From positions 1-60,154 of the forward strand of contig JAQGDQ010000627.1 of NCBI GenBank assembly GCA_030141605.1: a DNA stretch of 60,154 nucleotides, given 5' to 3'. Positions 1-12,800 of the stretch are shown in pieces; positions within the stretch are counted from its first letter, which is position 1; every line of letters starts with the position of its first letter. The position numbers and the translations under genes are program-made. A model generated the notes under the pieces. That model worked only from the letters and a program-made list of their open reading frames with translations, searched no databases and had not been told where the DNA came from. Origin of the DNA: Tubiluchus corallicola. Its lineage: Eukaryota > Priapulida > Priapulimorpha > Priapulimorphida > Tubiluchidae.

Positions 1-67
1 GTAATTACATTTACTGTCAGTATTATTTATACAACATGTAAAATGGTTTATGCTATGTTGAACTATA

Positions 68-544
68 TGTGTGCTTGGATAGCAAAACTGTCCATAAGTC
101 GGAAATTAAGCTTTTCTAGTTATTCACATATCCTGAATCTCCATTTTGCAATGATCATTTTGATACCAAACTTATTGCTCTATGTTATTTCTAAACTGAG
201 ATAATCCACATTGAAGTTAAGGTGCAGGCTACACAGTGAAAATGTAACCTTGAAAAAATCGCTGTTATAGTTAGCCATTGTTTTTTGAAGCGTTTCTATA
301 AAACACTTAGCAACCACACAAATGTTGGTTCCTACGGACTTTGCAAGGACACATTGAAGTTATGTTTAAATCCAGTAAATGGCTCTTCCTGACGAAGATT
401 TGGGCTTGGCAATAGAAAAAAAACGAAGCAAAGTGACTACTCCAACGAACTACTATCGAAATTTGAAAATACAAATTTTTTACAATTGCAGTACTAGTTT
501 TTAGGCACATAAGTAGGTACGCGAATATAAAATTAGATTTTTAG

Positions 545-581
<37 letters not shown>

Positions 582-709
582 AAGTCCAATATATTTAGCA
601 TTTGTTTTTATAAAAAAACTGACATTTGAACAAATTTTTGGTGCATTCTATTTTGAAGCATCGTAACGTAGTTTTGGCTATGCCGACGGTTTTGGTTTGC
701 AAGCATACA
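68..709 (-). mobile_element. MITE family 1, copy 1 (inverted)
   Basis: It is homologous over its whole length, in inverted orientation, to 3027-3687 and 24310-24976. The terminal inverted repeats are about 35 bp, beginning TGTGTGCTTG and including the CCATAAGTCGG block. TA dinucleotides flank both ends (66-67 and 710-711), as expected of Tc1/mariner-type TA target duplications. It has no coding capacity, so it is non-autonomous. Confidence 0.8.
550..579. repeat. (TA)n microsatellite
   Basis: About 14 uninterrupted TA dinucleotides, lying inside MITE copy 1. Confidence 0.95.
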
Positions 710-797
710 TACAAGTGTTTTATACAAAAGTTTTTATTCCACTCATTTATTCTTTTGCATGATTTTTCCTACTTTTATTCATTACATTTCATTGTAG

Positions 798-861
798 GTC
801 TTTCCGAGTTGGACTCACAATATCTTTTGATTACTGGTGGAACTTGTATGGATTGGAATAT
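798..861 (+). CDS. ADCK5: ADCK5 exon A (first exon in window)
   Basis: The acceptor is attgtag and the donor is gtaagc. The first base completes a codon begun in an exon outside the window; the rest reads [14 protein letters not shown] and onwards, 21 codons ending in phase 0. This is the membrane-proximal segment before the KxGQ domain. The end of a MITE copy lies about 90 bp upstream. Confidence 0.85.
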
Positions 862-3800
862 GTAAGCATTGTGATGCAACATTTAAATTAAACATATTTC
901 GCCTCATGTAAAAGTTCAAAAGTTGAAATTCAAAGCTGATAATCAAACGTTTACAGACGTATAAAAATTTTCGATCTTGATACACACAAAAATCAACAAT
1001 AGCTAGTTTGTGTATTTCATGAGAAATAAAAGTATGTAGCTTATTTAAGTTTTATTTTATTTTTGTATAAATATCATTTGTACATTCCTCAAGTGCAGAA
1101 ATGTTGATCATAAAATACTATTGATAGGACACAAATGAATATGCTGATGCCATTAAAGCTTGCCACAAAAGGGCTGCTGACAACATCCTCCGAGGTTGCT
1201 TGCAAAACGGCGGTTTATACATTAAACTAGGGCAGGGCTTAGTATCAATGAATCACATACTACCAAAAGAATACACTGACACACTTAGCGCTTTACAAGA
1301 CAAGGCACTTATCCGGAAAACTCATGAGGTAACAGAGTCAGCTTACAAGTTCTGTGTTCTAGTAACTGCTATGTGTTAGTATCTTATGATTTTGTATACA
1401 ATGTTTTTCAGTTTTTTGCTGGGTTGCAATAAGTTATGAATCATCATGGTTTTCGTGGAATAGATTTAGAATGTCTTAGATGGTAATAGGTGATTTAGCA
1501 ATAATAGTAGATTATAAGTAATAATAAATCTTAGGTGATTTAGGTCTTTGCAATTTAAAACACGTGCTACTCCTAACGTATACACGATATAGTTTATGAC
1601 AAAATTAGAACGTGTGAGATTGTATTATGCATAGGATTTGTATTTAATTTGTGTTTAAAGTTAATATGTAAGTTTTTGCAAATGATCATTTGCTAAAAAC
1701 ATCTTGAGGATGTTTTTCTAAATCATGGTTAACTTTCTTTTAAGTCTGTTGATGCTTGTATCCTTTTATACTTATAATAATTAACCCGCTGTCACGAATA
1801 AGGTCGTCATAAGAAACCTAATTAAATCAAAACAGACATGAAGTTTTTGACCATTTTTTGTAGTTTTAGCTTTCCCTGGTCTGTAATGTCTCATGCTTTT
1901 TCTAATTAAAAGGGAACTGACGTGTTATTTTCTTAAAAGCTACCACTTTCTGACTATTTCAATTACAAATTTCAGTTTCAACTTCAAAAAATTTATAAGA
2001 CTTTTTAAAGTTTAAACATAATACTAGTATTGACAATATATTGATGTATATAGATATGTATTATGCACAGGCAGTTCAAGAATAGAGATGGGTTAGAGTC
2101 TAATTTTATTTCATACATTTCCAAGCCTGATAGGTATTAAATAGTACGGCATGATGCTTGCTATATTTGACAAAAGTAAACTGGTTATCATTAATGTCAA
2201 TCAATGTAGGAGAATTGTATTTTTGCAATTTTACACCACTTGGTAACATTTTTAGATTAGCTTTCTGCTCTGACACAGCCTAGGGCATTCGGTTTTGTAA
2301 ATTATGGTGAGTCTCGATACATAGACAGCAGGATAATAAAGTAAAACTTTGACGGATGTAGTGCAAAATTTAACTATTGTACAAATAATTAATCATTTTA
2401 TAATTATTATGGACTGATTTTCTTGCTGTAGGTGGAGCAGTTGTTTTTAGAGGATTTTGGAAAATTGCCTTCTGAAGTGTTTCATAAGTTTGAAGATGAA
2501 GCCATAGCTGCTGCAAGCTTAGCACAAGTTCACATTGGAGAGTTAGAAGATGGGCAGAAAGTTGCAGTTAAGGTTATTATTTTATTTTTGTTACCTGAAA
2601 ATCCCGTGTTCATCGTTTCATCACTGCAAAAGTAATTTTTGTTACTTTGAAGGTTATAATAACAAAGCTATTAAACGAATAAGCAAAGCAGAACTGAAAT
2701 CTCGTTTTAGCACAGCAGACCAAAATTTTGGGCATTTTAATACTTTCTGGATAATCATTGGGCATTTTGACACTTTCTTTTTTGATTATTAAATATTGGA
2801 TGTGAATCAATTGGAATTTTCTTTCTGGTCAGCTGTTGTGCAAAACATCCTGCTTTGGCCTAAGCTGGTCAAACCAGAAGCCTTTTAGGGAATATTTGTT
2901 GCCCCGCAAAAAAGTCTGTTTCTCCCAGAATTACTAATTGCAATCGAATCCTATATTCTCATTGCTGAAATACTAGAATCAGCTACTGTTCCAACCTAAA
3001 TTTTATCGGGTTAGTTGTTTTGCATATGTGTGCTTGCAAACCAAAACCGTCCATAAGTCGGCATAATTGAAACTACATTATGATGCTAAAAAGTAGAAAG
3101 CACCAAAAATTTGGTCAAATGTCGATTTTTTTACTTTTATGAAAGCAAATGCTAAATATATTGGACTTTTATATTCTAGCATCAAATTATCAGAAAAATG
3201 TCTAAAAAATACTAAAATCTAATTTTATAACTCCTTACCCTCTTTTCCATCTAGAAGCTAGTGCTGCATTTGTAAAAGACTCGTATTTTCTAACTCCAGT
3301 TGTAGCGAGTGGAAGCAGCCATTTTGCTTCGGGGTTTTTCTGTTGACAAGACCAGATCTTCATGAAGAAAAGTCATCTACTGGATTTAAACGTAACTTCA
3401 ATTTACTCTTGTAAAGTCCATAGCAAGCACACTCGTACGGTTGCTAAGTGTTTTGTAGAGACGCGAGAAAAAACATTGGCTAACTTTAACAGCGTTTTTC
3501 TCAAGATTACATTCTTCAGTGCGTAGCCTGCACCTCAATTTCAATGTGGATTGTCTCAGCTTAGAAATAACATAGAGCGATGAGCTTGGTATCAAAATGT
3601 TCCTCACAAGATGGAGATCCAGGATATATGAATAACTAGAAAAGCTTAATTGCCGACTTGTGGACGATTTTGTTATGCAAGCACACATATAATTTGCAAA
3701 AATCTAAACAAAAATATTTTGTAAGAAATAGAAAAATGTGGTTTTAGTGGAAGGTTTAATGGTATTAATTGGTGTTGAAATAAAGAATATTCAACGTAAA

Positions 3801-6800
3801 AACCAGTTTAGAAATTTGAACACCAGGTGGTAGCTGATTGTGTAGTTTTTATAGCTACTCTGAATAACGTACATGTTTTATTACTTTTAACAGGTGCAGT
3901 ACATAGACTTAAGAGATAGATTTTCTGGTGATATAAGAACATGTGAGATTTTGTTAGACATCATTGCATGGATGCATCCCACGTTTACTTTCAAATGGGC
4001 ACTACAGGTAAAGTACTTAAATATAAAGGGTGAAGCTTAAAGGGCTCGAAAGCTATGCCCCTCTCTTCTCCCCACAATATTCGTTGCTTTTTTGAAACGA
4101 AATGACTTCATGTGATGTGCTGTTTTTTGAAAATAAAGTTATCTAAATCTAACATCTAAATCTAAATGGAAATGTGAACTAAATTAAATGAGACGAAGAA
4201 GGAAGGTGGGTGAGACTTGTTTTTTTATACGAACAAGGCCTTTTAAGCCACTTGATAGTCTCATTGACTGTGCAAAGAACATGGATAATAGTCTGTAGTT
4301 TGTAAATTTACATTATATTGAACCAAAAATTGTTGCTTAACAAATTGCACTTCAATGCTATTTCAGTCATGCTGTGGCTTTTGTTATTGTCATATTGTAG
4401 TCTATGCTTACAGAAATACAAAAAAGCAGTGAGAAATTGTAAAGGTTATACTTTGATCTACAAATGGAATTTTTTAACCAGCTGTATTCTAAATATGTTA
4501 AACATTTCTAATTTTACACCTAACTTCCTCACCGTGATTGTACAGCAACAATATTAGTGAGCATCTAACAGTAGAAGTCAAATTTAAAGGTTTAGCCTAA
4601 GAGGCACAATTTGTGACTGTGAAAGAATAGATGCTTAAAAGTCACAATCTCCCACTTAATTTATTAAATTTGACTTCCCTTGTTATGCTCATTACTATTG
4701 CTGGTGTACTGTTACTTAGATTTCATAGGGAAATGAAAATTAGAACTTTTTCATGTTATACTTTTTTATAGAATGTGTCCAGGATCCAGGTAATATTTTA
4801 ATGTGGCGAGTCTTAATTCCACAATACAAAATGTTTCCTGCTGACATTTTTCAGGATCTAAAGGGTAATTTAGCAAACGAGTTAGACTTTGAGGAAGAAG
4901 GCAAAAATGCTGAAAGGTGCAAAAGAGAGTTGTCCGACCTGAAATATATTTACGTTCCAAGCGTTATTTGGGAAAAATGCAGTAAGGTAAGCTTATTTTT
5001 CAAATTCTTTGACTTTTCAAGCTGTGTTTCACTTTGTGATGTAATTGATGTTGTGTATAAATCCTGAATGCTAGACAGTGTTCTGAAGATTGCTCTGCAA
5101 TTTCCTGCCTAGGAGATTTGAAAAACACTTTTTTCCAGTAGAGTTTTTGCATTGTGATAAGGTTAGGTGAATTTCTTGAATGGCTTTACAAGCCTTTACC
5201 ACATGAATGTGTTTTCTCAGAACTTTTTTGTAATGGTATTTTATGTCTGCTTTTGCAGCGTGTTTTGACGATGGAATACATTGAGGGCTGTAAAGTTGAT
5301 GATGGGGAAGGAATTGTTAAACAAGGAATTTCTCTGAAAGATGTAAGAACGTGCTTTGGCTTTTCTGATTATTAGTGAAAATTTGCATACAATATTAAAA
5401 TGGTTTCTATGCGGTCCTGCAATTATCCGTTAAAATAATTATCCGTTTTTTTCTTTTTAATTCTTATATTTTAACACCATTGCGGTTGTTACATATAAAA
5501 GAACATTTGCAATGCTTGTTTATGAGGAAAACAATGTGTTTAAGAAGTTAGTAATGCGTAAAGGGAAAGAAAGGGCAAATTGAAAGTATGTCCCAAAAAA
5601 ACTTTCCACACAAAGTTATATTACTTAGCATTATGCTTACCTGTTTGAAATACTTGCATAATTAGAAAAGAGAATTCTTGATAAATTTAAATATTTGTTT
5701 CAATTGATAAAATGTCACTGAATCATCTTTCCAATGTGCACCACATTAAAAAACATGTTTTTAATCTTATTGACAACCTATGGTATATTATACTTTTGCT
5801 AAGTTAGCAAATAGTGTGCTATGAATGCTCTGATTATTTTCCGAAGTTTACGAAATGTTATCTAAACTGGTTTCAAATGACCTACCATAAAATGCCTGCG
5901 CCTAAAGTTCATCTCTGTAAATTTAAATTTACAAACTTTATACAATGTTACTATTAACATAAGCTTTCTATGCAATAAGGCAGCACGTAAGTGATATAAA
6001 ACTTCTAGATGTTTTTTAGCTTTATGTAAGTAAAGGGTTTTCGTTGCTTTAAATATATGCACTGCATTACACCATGTGCTTAACTGTTTCTTCGATGTTT
6101 ATTTTAAGTGTTTTTATTTTTAGGTTGATGAAAAGTTGATAAAGGTATTTGCTGAGCAGATTTTTCATACTGGATTTGTACATGCTGACCCACACCCAGG
6201 AAATGGTAAAAATCTTTTTTATAAATCAATGAGCAGGTAGACTAGACAAACTTTTTTCGTTACTGAAAAACGTGTCAGTTTTTGAAAAAAAATTCTTAGA
6301 AGTGAATTATGAAACTCTTTATTGTGATTGTTTTGCAGCTAAAGTTGATACTTTGACTCCAACTTTTTTCACCAATTTTTTTGCACACTTTCTCTTTCTG
6401 TTTTTGTTTTACTAGTAAGTCCACAAACATGCTCCCTCATACTTCTTTAATGCTAGAAGAAAACAATAGAGATGCCTTTGTGTAGTTTTTCATAATGCTT
6501 CACAAATTATCTGTCTGTTTTTCATAAACTTATTTGTGCGCTTACATTTTCCCAACAAAACTGTTTTTAACATACAATTCATGTAAAATTAAACAAGAAA
6601 GCAACTTTATTTTTTCTGAAAATGTAATTATACGTTTTTAAAAATCTCGTGAGATAAATAATGTAATTTTTTTGTTCATATTTAGTGGCTATTAGGACAT
6701 TGCGTGTGTGTTAGTTAGCATAATTACATCTATCAATTATGGAATTGCAAAGGGAATTACAACAGTTATAAAAATGGTTGTAGCTAATCTATGATTTATT

Positions 6801-9800
6801 GAATTTTTCTTTCAGCTTAGTATTAGGTTAAAATGATTGCAAGATCTTTTGTTGTCAGTATGTTGTGATTTTCAAATTAAATTGCCGTCGTTGCAAGATT
6901 TTTCCTGATATAATGACTGTGAAAGTGTGAATACGTATAACTGAAGTTCATAAGCTTCAATTTCAAGTGTTATTGGAAATGCAAAGGTGCATAAATTTGC
7001 AATAATTTTTTTCCACGTAACAGATAACAATTTCTACGTTTCAGTTTTAGTAAGAAAAGGCAATGACGGTAAGGCTCAGTTGGTGCTCCTTGATCATGGA
7101 CTTTATGACTACTTAAAACCTGAAAACAGAAAGTCATTAAGCAGGTTATGGAAATCCATTGTCCTGAATGATCACAATTTAATGAAGAAGTATGCTGGTG
7201 AACTTGGAGTAGAAGGTACTGTGTATTCTTACAACTGTGATTTACAATAGAAGACCCTTCACAGCTCATACATTTACCTGGTTTAGCTAAAACTTTGTCA
7301 AGTTTTGTGCCTGACTGCAGGTTATAAATACTGTCATCAATTTCTGGGTTTAATTTCTGGACCAAATTCACACATTGGACGACATGTATAACCTTTAGAA
7401 AAATCTATGAATTAACTGTTCGTTTTTAAGTTTTGATTATTCAAATTAATTCTACACAAACTTTAGTAGTTGTACAAATAAAAACGTATCGTACGTATTG
7501 CTAACACCATCCTCACAATTAGTCAATTAAAAAACCTAGGTAAAAGCCTAGTAAAATATTAAGATTTTAAATGTACATACTGTTGATTTAAATGTACGTT
7601 TGTATTTACATGATCTAAATCCAAAATTTATTGCCTGAAATATCTGCTAATGCATTTCATAAGTAGTACACATGTTTGCTGTTACTGTGGTATGGCTACG
7701 TTGATTAGTATGATAAGAAAACATGTTTACAAATTATGACTGGGAGTTTAAGTGTAATATTTTGTTTCTTCTTTTTTATTTTCACATTGTGGTTAACCAT
7801 TTTCTGGACTTTATATCTTTTCAATGCAAAATATTACTCGCTTGAAGTGCCTCAAACTTCTGTTTGTAATTCATTGGTTTATCAAGTTTTTAGCAAGTAG
7901 CATGTTTGGTTTAATGATGATTTCAGAATACTACATGTTCAGCTGCTTACTAGCACACCGTCGTCTTCCCTTTCCGCCGGAGGGCCACAAGTTTCTCCGC
8001 AGGAATCGGGAAGAATACAAAATTATGAGTAAAGCAGACAGGCGAAAGTTGCGGGATGTGGCACTAGAAACTTTCATGCAAGTTCTAAAAGATATGCCCT
8101 CTCCTTTACTACTTATTCTTAGGTATTCTTCACTGGAAATTAATATAGCTATTCTCTGCACAATTGGCAATATTGTATTTCTATTTAAGGTGGAAAGATT
8201 TCTTACTCTTCTTTCCTTAACACTGTCACATTATACCACTAACGGTCTGACCACTTTGTTCGCACTGCAGATAGCCAAGTCCATTTCAGACCAGGTTTGT
8301 GTACAATTCTGCACTCGCAGACTATGTGCATGCACAAAGTCTGTGACAAAGTGACCGAGCTTGCTCTGTAAAATGCAGAAAAGATCAGAAACTGTGCGGC
8401 CCAATGACCAGTCTGTTCCAGTATCTTTTGCTTTCCGGCAAATCACATCAATTTAAAATGTACGACGTTTAATGTGCCATATGTGCATGAATCTGCCACG
8501 TTCATTGTGCATGGCAAAAAAGCATTTTATTTGATTGGCAAGAATGTCGTAAGCACTAGCTTCCAGGACCGGAGACTGGTTTGTGTGTGGAATTCTGTCC
8601 AGAGCAAAGCTGTACCGAGTTTACCCGTTAAAGATGACGAAAAACATTGCTAGTGCAAATCAGACATGAGTCCAATACAGTCCTGGATTGCCTGTTTTGA
8701 AACTGCATTGCGAGAGTTTTGTATTTTATGAAAACTCATTCGACGGAAGTCTGACCATTTTCAGATTATTTCATATTTTCTGAGATGCTGATGCAAAGAC
8801 CATTACATCGCAAAACGGTTTACTTGCCAAATAAGCTCACTGAGAAGGATGTGCAATACATGCGTAAGATGGCAAGCCAACATATGGACCAAATTATGGT
8901 TAGCTTGAAATCGATGCCTCGATCTATGCTACTTGTATTCAGGTAGCCAAGCATTTTGTTCGAATTCCTGTTTTTTTTTGTTAAAATTTTTGCTAAAACA
9001 TTTGCTTTAGAGATTTTGCTTATTCTGCCACAGTTTTTTATAGGCCAGTAGCACAAGATGACTGAATGCAGTTTCAAAATGGGTTTGTTACTTTTTTAAC
9101 TATTTGTTGTGAATCAGTTTGAAAAGAGACTAGATTTGGAGCATTGTTTTGTTAAAAAACATAAAATTATGTCAAGTTTGTTATGATTTCTTGAACACAA
9201 GTTAATAACTATAATCACACTTAGTCTCTTTTCTACATGTGCCAAGAAATTTACCTTTTTTATATTTCTCTTCGCATTTGCATGACTAAATCAACCATTT
9301 TTTTTAAATTCTTTTCTTTTCGCTTGTTTTGTTTTTAGACTTTGGTGACAGTTTGCTCAGGCTTGTTCTTAGATTTAGATTTATTTCTAAGATGTTCATT
9401 CTAAAATTAAAACTAAAAGCCACACAACACCTGTGGATGTTTATTTCACAATTTAAATTATTAAAGTTATTTTCGCTTAGTTGTCAACTTAATGCAGTGC
9501 ATTAAGCAAGTGACACTGTGTTTGAATACAGCAGTGCAGATGTGACTACAGTCACGTGTTATTACACTTTTTGCATAGTATTTTGTGTTAGTTTATGGTG
9601 GTTTTTTAGGAATATCAATACTGTAAGAGCTATCACACGTGAACATGGTAACCCTGTTGATCGATATGTCGTAATGGCAAAAGTGTAAGTAATCTTTTTA
9701 AAAGTTTTGCTTTCTATTGGGTGAAGTACATAAAAAATGTTACGTGTTATGTAGCTAGCTAATATAAAACTATTGGTTTTAACAATAGTTTAACATTGCT

Positions 9801-12800
9801 AAGAATAGCCCTATATCTAAAAATTATTCGAGAAAACTTAGTAACACATATTATAATCTTATGTTGACAGTTTCAGTATTCAAATACATGGAAGAGCCAG
9901 CCGCTAAGAATTAACATGTTGTTTATTAGCGCAGATTATCGTTTCAACAACAACTGTCATTTTCGATGCTATAAATCAAGGCAAAACAAATAATTAGTAC
10001 AATAATGATAATAGTAATAATCGTAGTAATAAAAAATGTGCTAATTATTTGTTTTGACTTGATTTATAGCATCGAAAATGACAGTTGTTGTCGAAACGAT
10101 TGTCTGCACTAATAAACAACATGTTAGTTTCTACATTGTTGTGCAATAGTGCTAGGCCTAAACTTAACTCTAAAAAATGATGTCAAGTCCATTTTACCTT
10201 AATCATTTTTAGCAGTTTTGTCAAAGTGCCTGTAAGCAGCTTATCATTGATAAATTATCAAATGTTTCCCAGTCACAGGAGCAAATACTATAATTACAAG
10301 GACAGTAGCTGCCACAGTTATTCCCATCAATTAAGTCCTTGTACTTTTGCTAGTGCAATTTGTTTGCAGAATTAATTTTTACATCAAATTAAAATTTTGA
10401 AAAAGTAGGTCAAATCTTTTGGCTGCCAGTTATATTGTATATAAGGTTTTTGTTTGTATTGTTTATACTCAGTATTCTTAGATGCCTTTCGTCAAATGTA
10501 TCTATGAAAAGCAAAGTGGCAATAAACTATATTACACAAGAGGTTTCCTTATTTTGCACAAATTGCTGTAGGAAAGCAGTATAAGTAATGTGCAGTAGCC
10601 CGTATGTTTTTGCGTGTTTTGTCATGTATGGGTCTCCCAGCTCACATCAGTATGTAAACTATGTAAAATGTTTCCAAATTGTAAATTTGTGATGTGGGTT
10701 AAACGAAAAAAATAAAAGTTGTAGCAGGTTGTTATTTAGCCTTGGTGTAGTTGTAGCATAATTACTTCAGTATATCTGACCCACTATGTACAGAATTAGC
10801 GTCATGTTTCTCTGAAGTCATTGAGAAATTCAAGAAACTAGCCGACTTCATTGTAAATGTTGCACTGCAATGAAAAAGTTCTGTTTTTTATGGATTAGGG
10901 GATGTCACAACGTCTGTGATTTATTACTAACAGAAATTGTTAAAATTTTATTATCATAAATACAAAAAAATTACTTTATATATTAGTGGGACTATACTTT
11001 TTAAAAATTTTGGCAGTTTATAGAACTTAGTAAAAGAAGGTATTAAGTGTTTTTCATTATTTACTGTATGTGTTCGGTTAGTTCTTTGCTGTACACATAC
11101 ATTATTTTTCTTTACATTTTCACAGGGCTGTGAGAGGAAAATTTGGCAGGAAAAATTTGTCATTTTGCCAGCGATTGTTGACCATTTGGGAAAGTTTGAA
11201 GTTTGAGTATAAACTCAGGTATGTGACATAATTTTAGCATGTAATTTTATTTTTAGCACGTGAATGATTACTGCTGACACATAAGTTTAGCATGTGATTT
11301 TGGCACGTGAATGATTACTACTGATACATAATTTAAGCATGTGATTTTAGCACGTGGATGATTACTGCTGACACATAAGTTTAGCATGCGATTTTGGCAC
11401 GTGAATGATTACTGCTGACACATAAGTTTAGCATGTGATTTTGGCACGTGAATGATTACTGCTGAAACATAAGTTTAGCATGTGATTTTGGCACGTGAAT
11501 GATTACTGCTGACACATAAGTTTAGCCTGTGATTTTGGCACGTGAATGATTGCTGCTGACACATAAGTTTAGCATGTGATTTTGCACGTAAATGATTACT
11601 GCTGAAACATAAGTTTAGCATGTGATTTTGGCACTTGAATGATTACTGCTGACACATAAGTTTAGCATGTGATTTTAGCACGTGAATGATTACTTCTGAC
11701 ACATAAGTTTAGCATGTGATTTTGGCACGTGAATGATTACTGCTGACACATAAGTTTAGCATGTGATTTTGGCACGTGAATGATTACTGCTGAAACATAA
11801 GTTTAGCATGTGATTTTGGCACGTGAATGATTACTGCTGAAACATAATTTTAGCTTGTGATTTTGGCACGTGAATGATTACTTCTGACACATAATTTAAG
11901 CATGTGATTTTAGCACGTGGATGATTACTGCTGACACATAAGTTTAGCTTGTGATTTTGGCACGTGAATGATTACTGCTGACACAAGTTTAGCATGTGAT
12001 TTTGGCACGTGAATGATTACTGCTGACACATAAGTTTAGCATGTGATTTTGGCACGTGAATGATTACTTCTGACACATAAGTTTAGCATGTGATTTTGGC
12101 ACGTGAATGATTACTGTTGAAACATAAGTTTAGCATGTGATTTTGGCACGTGAATGATTACTGCTGACACATAAGTTTAGCATGTGATTTTGGCACGTGA
12201 ATGATTACTGCTGAAACATAAGTTTAGCATGTGATTTTAGCACATAAATGATTACTGCTGAAACATAATTTTAGCTTGTGATTTTGGCACGTGAATGATT
12301 ACTTCTGACACATAATTTAAGCATGTGATTTTAGCACATGGATGATTACTGCTGACACATAAGTTTAGCATGTGATTTTGGCACGTGAATGATTACTGCT
12401 GACACAAGTTTAGCATGTGATTTTGGCACGTGAATGATTACTGCTGACACATAAGTTTAGCATGTGATTTTGGCACGTGAATGATTACTGCTGAAACATA
12501 AGTTTATCATGTGATTTTAGCACGTGAATGATTACTTCTGACACATAAGTTTAGCATGTGATTTTGGCACGTGAATGATTACTGCTGACACATAAGTTTA
12601 GCATGTGATTTTGGCACGTGAATGATTACTGCTGACACATAAGTTTAGCATGTGATTTTGGCACGTGAATGATTACTGCTGAAACATAAGTTTAGCATGT
12701 TATTTTGGCACGTGAATGATTACTGCTGACACATAAGTTTAGCATGTGAATGATTACTTCTGACACATAAGTTTAGCATGTGATTTTGGCACGTGAATGA

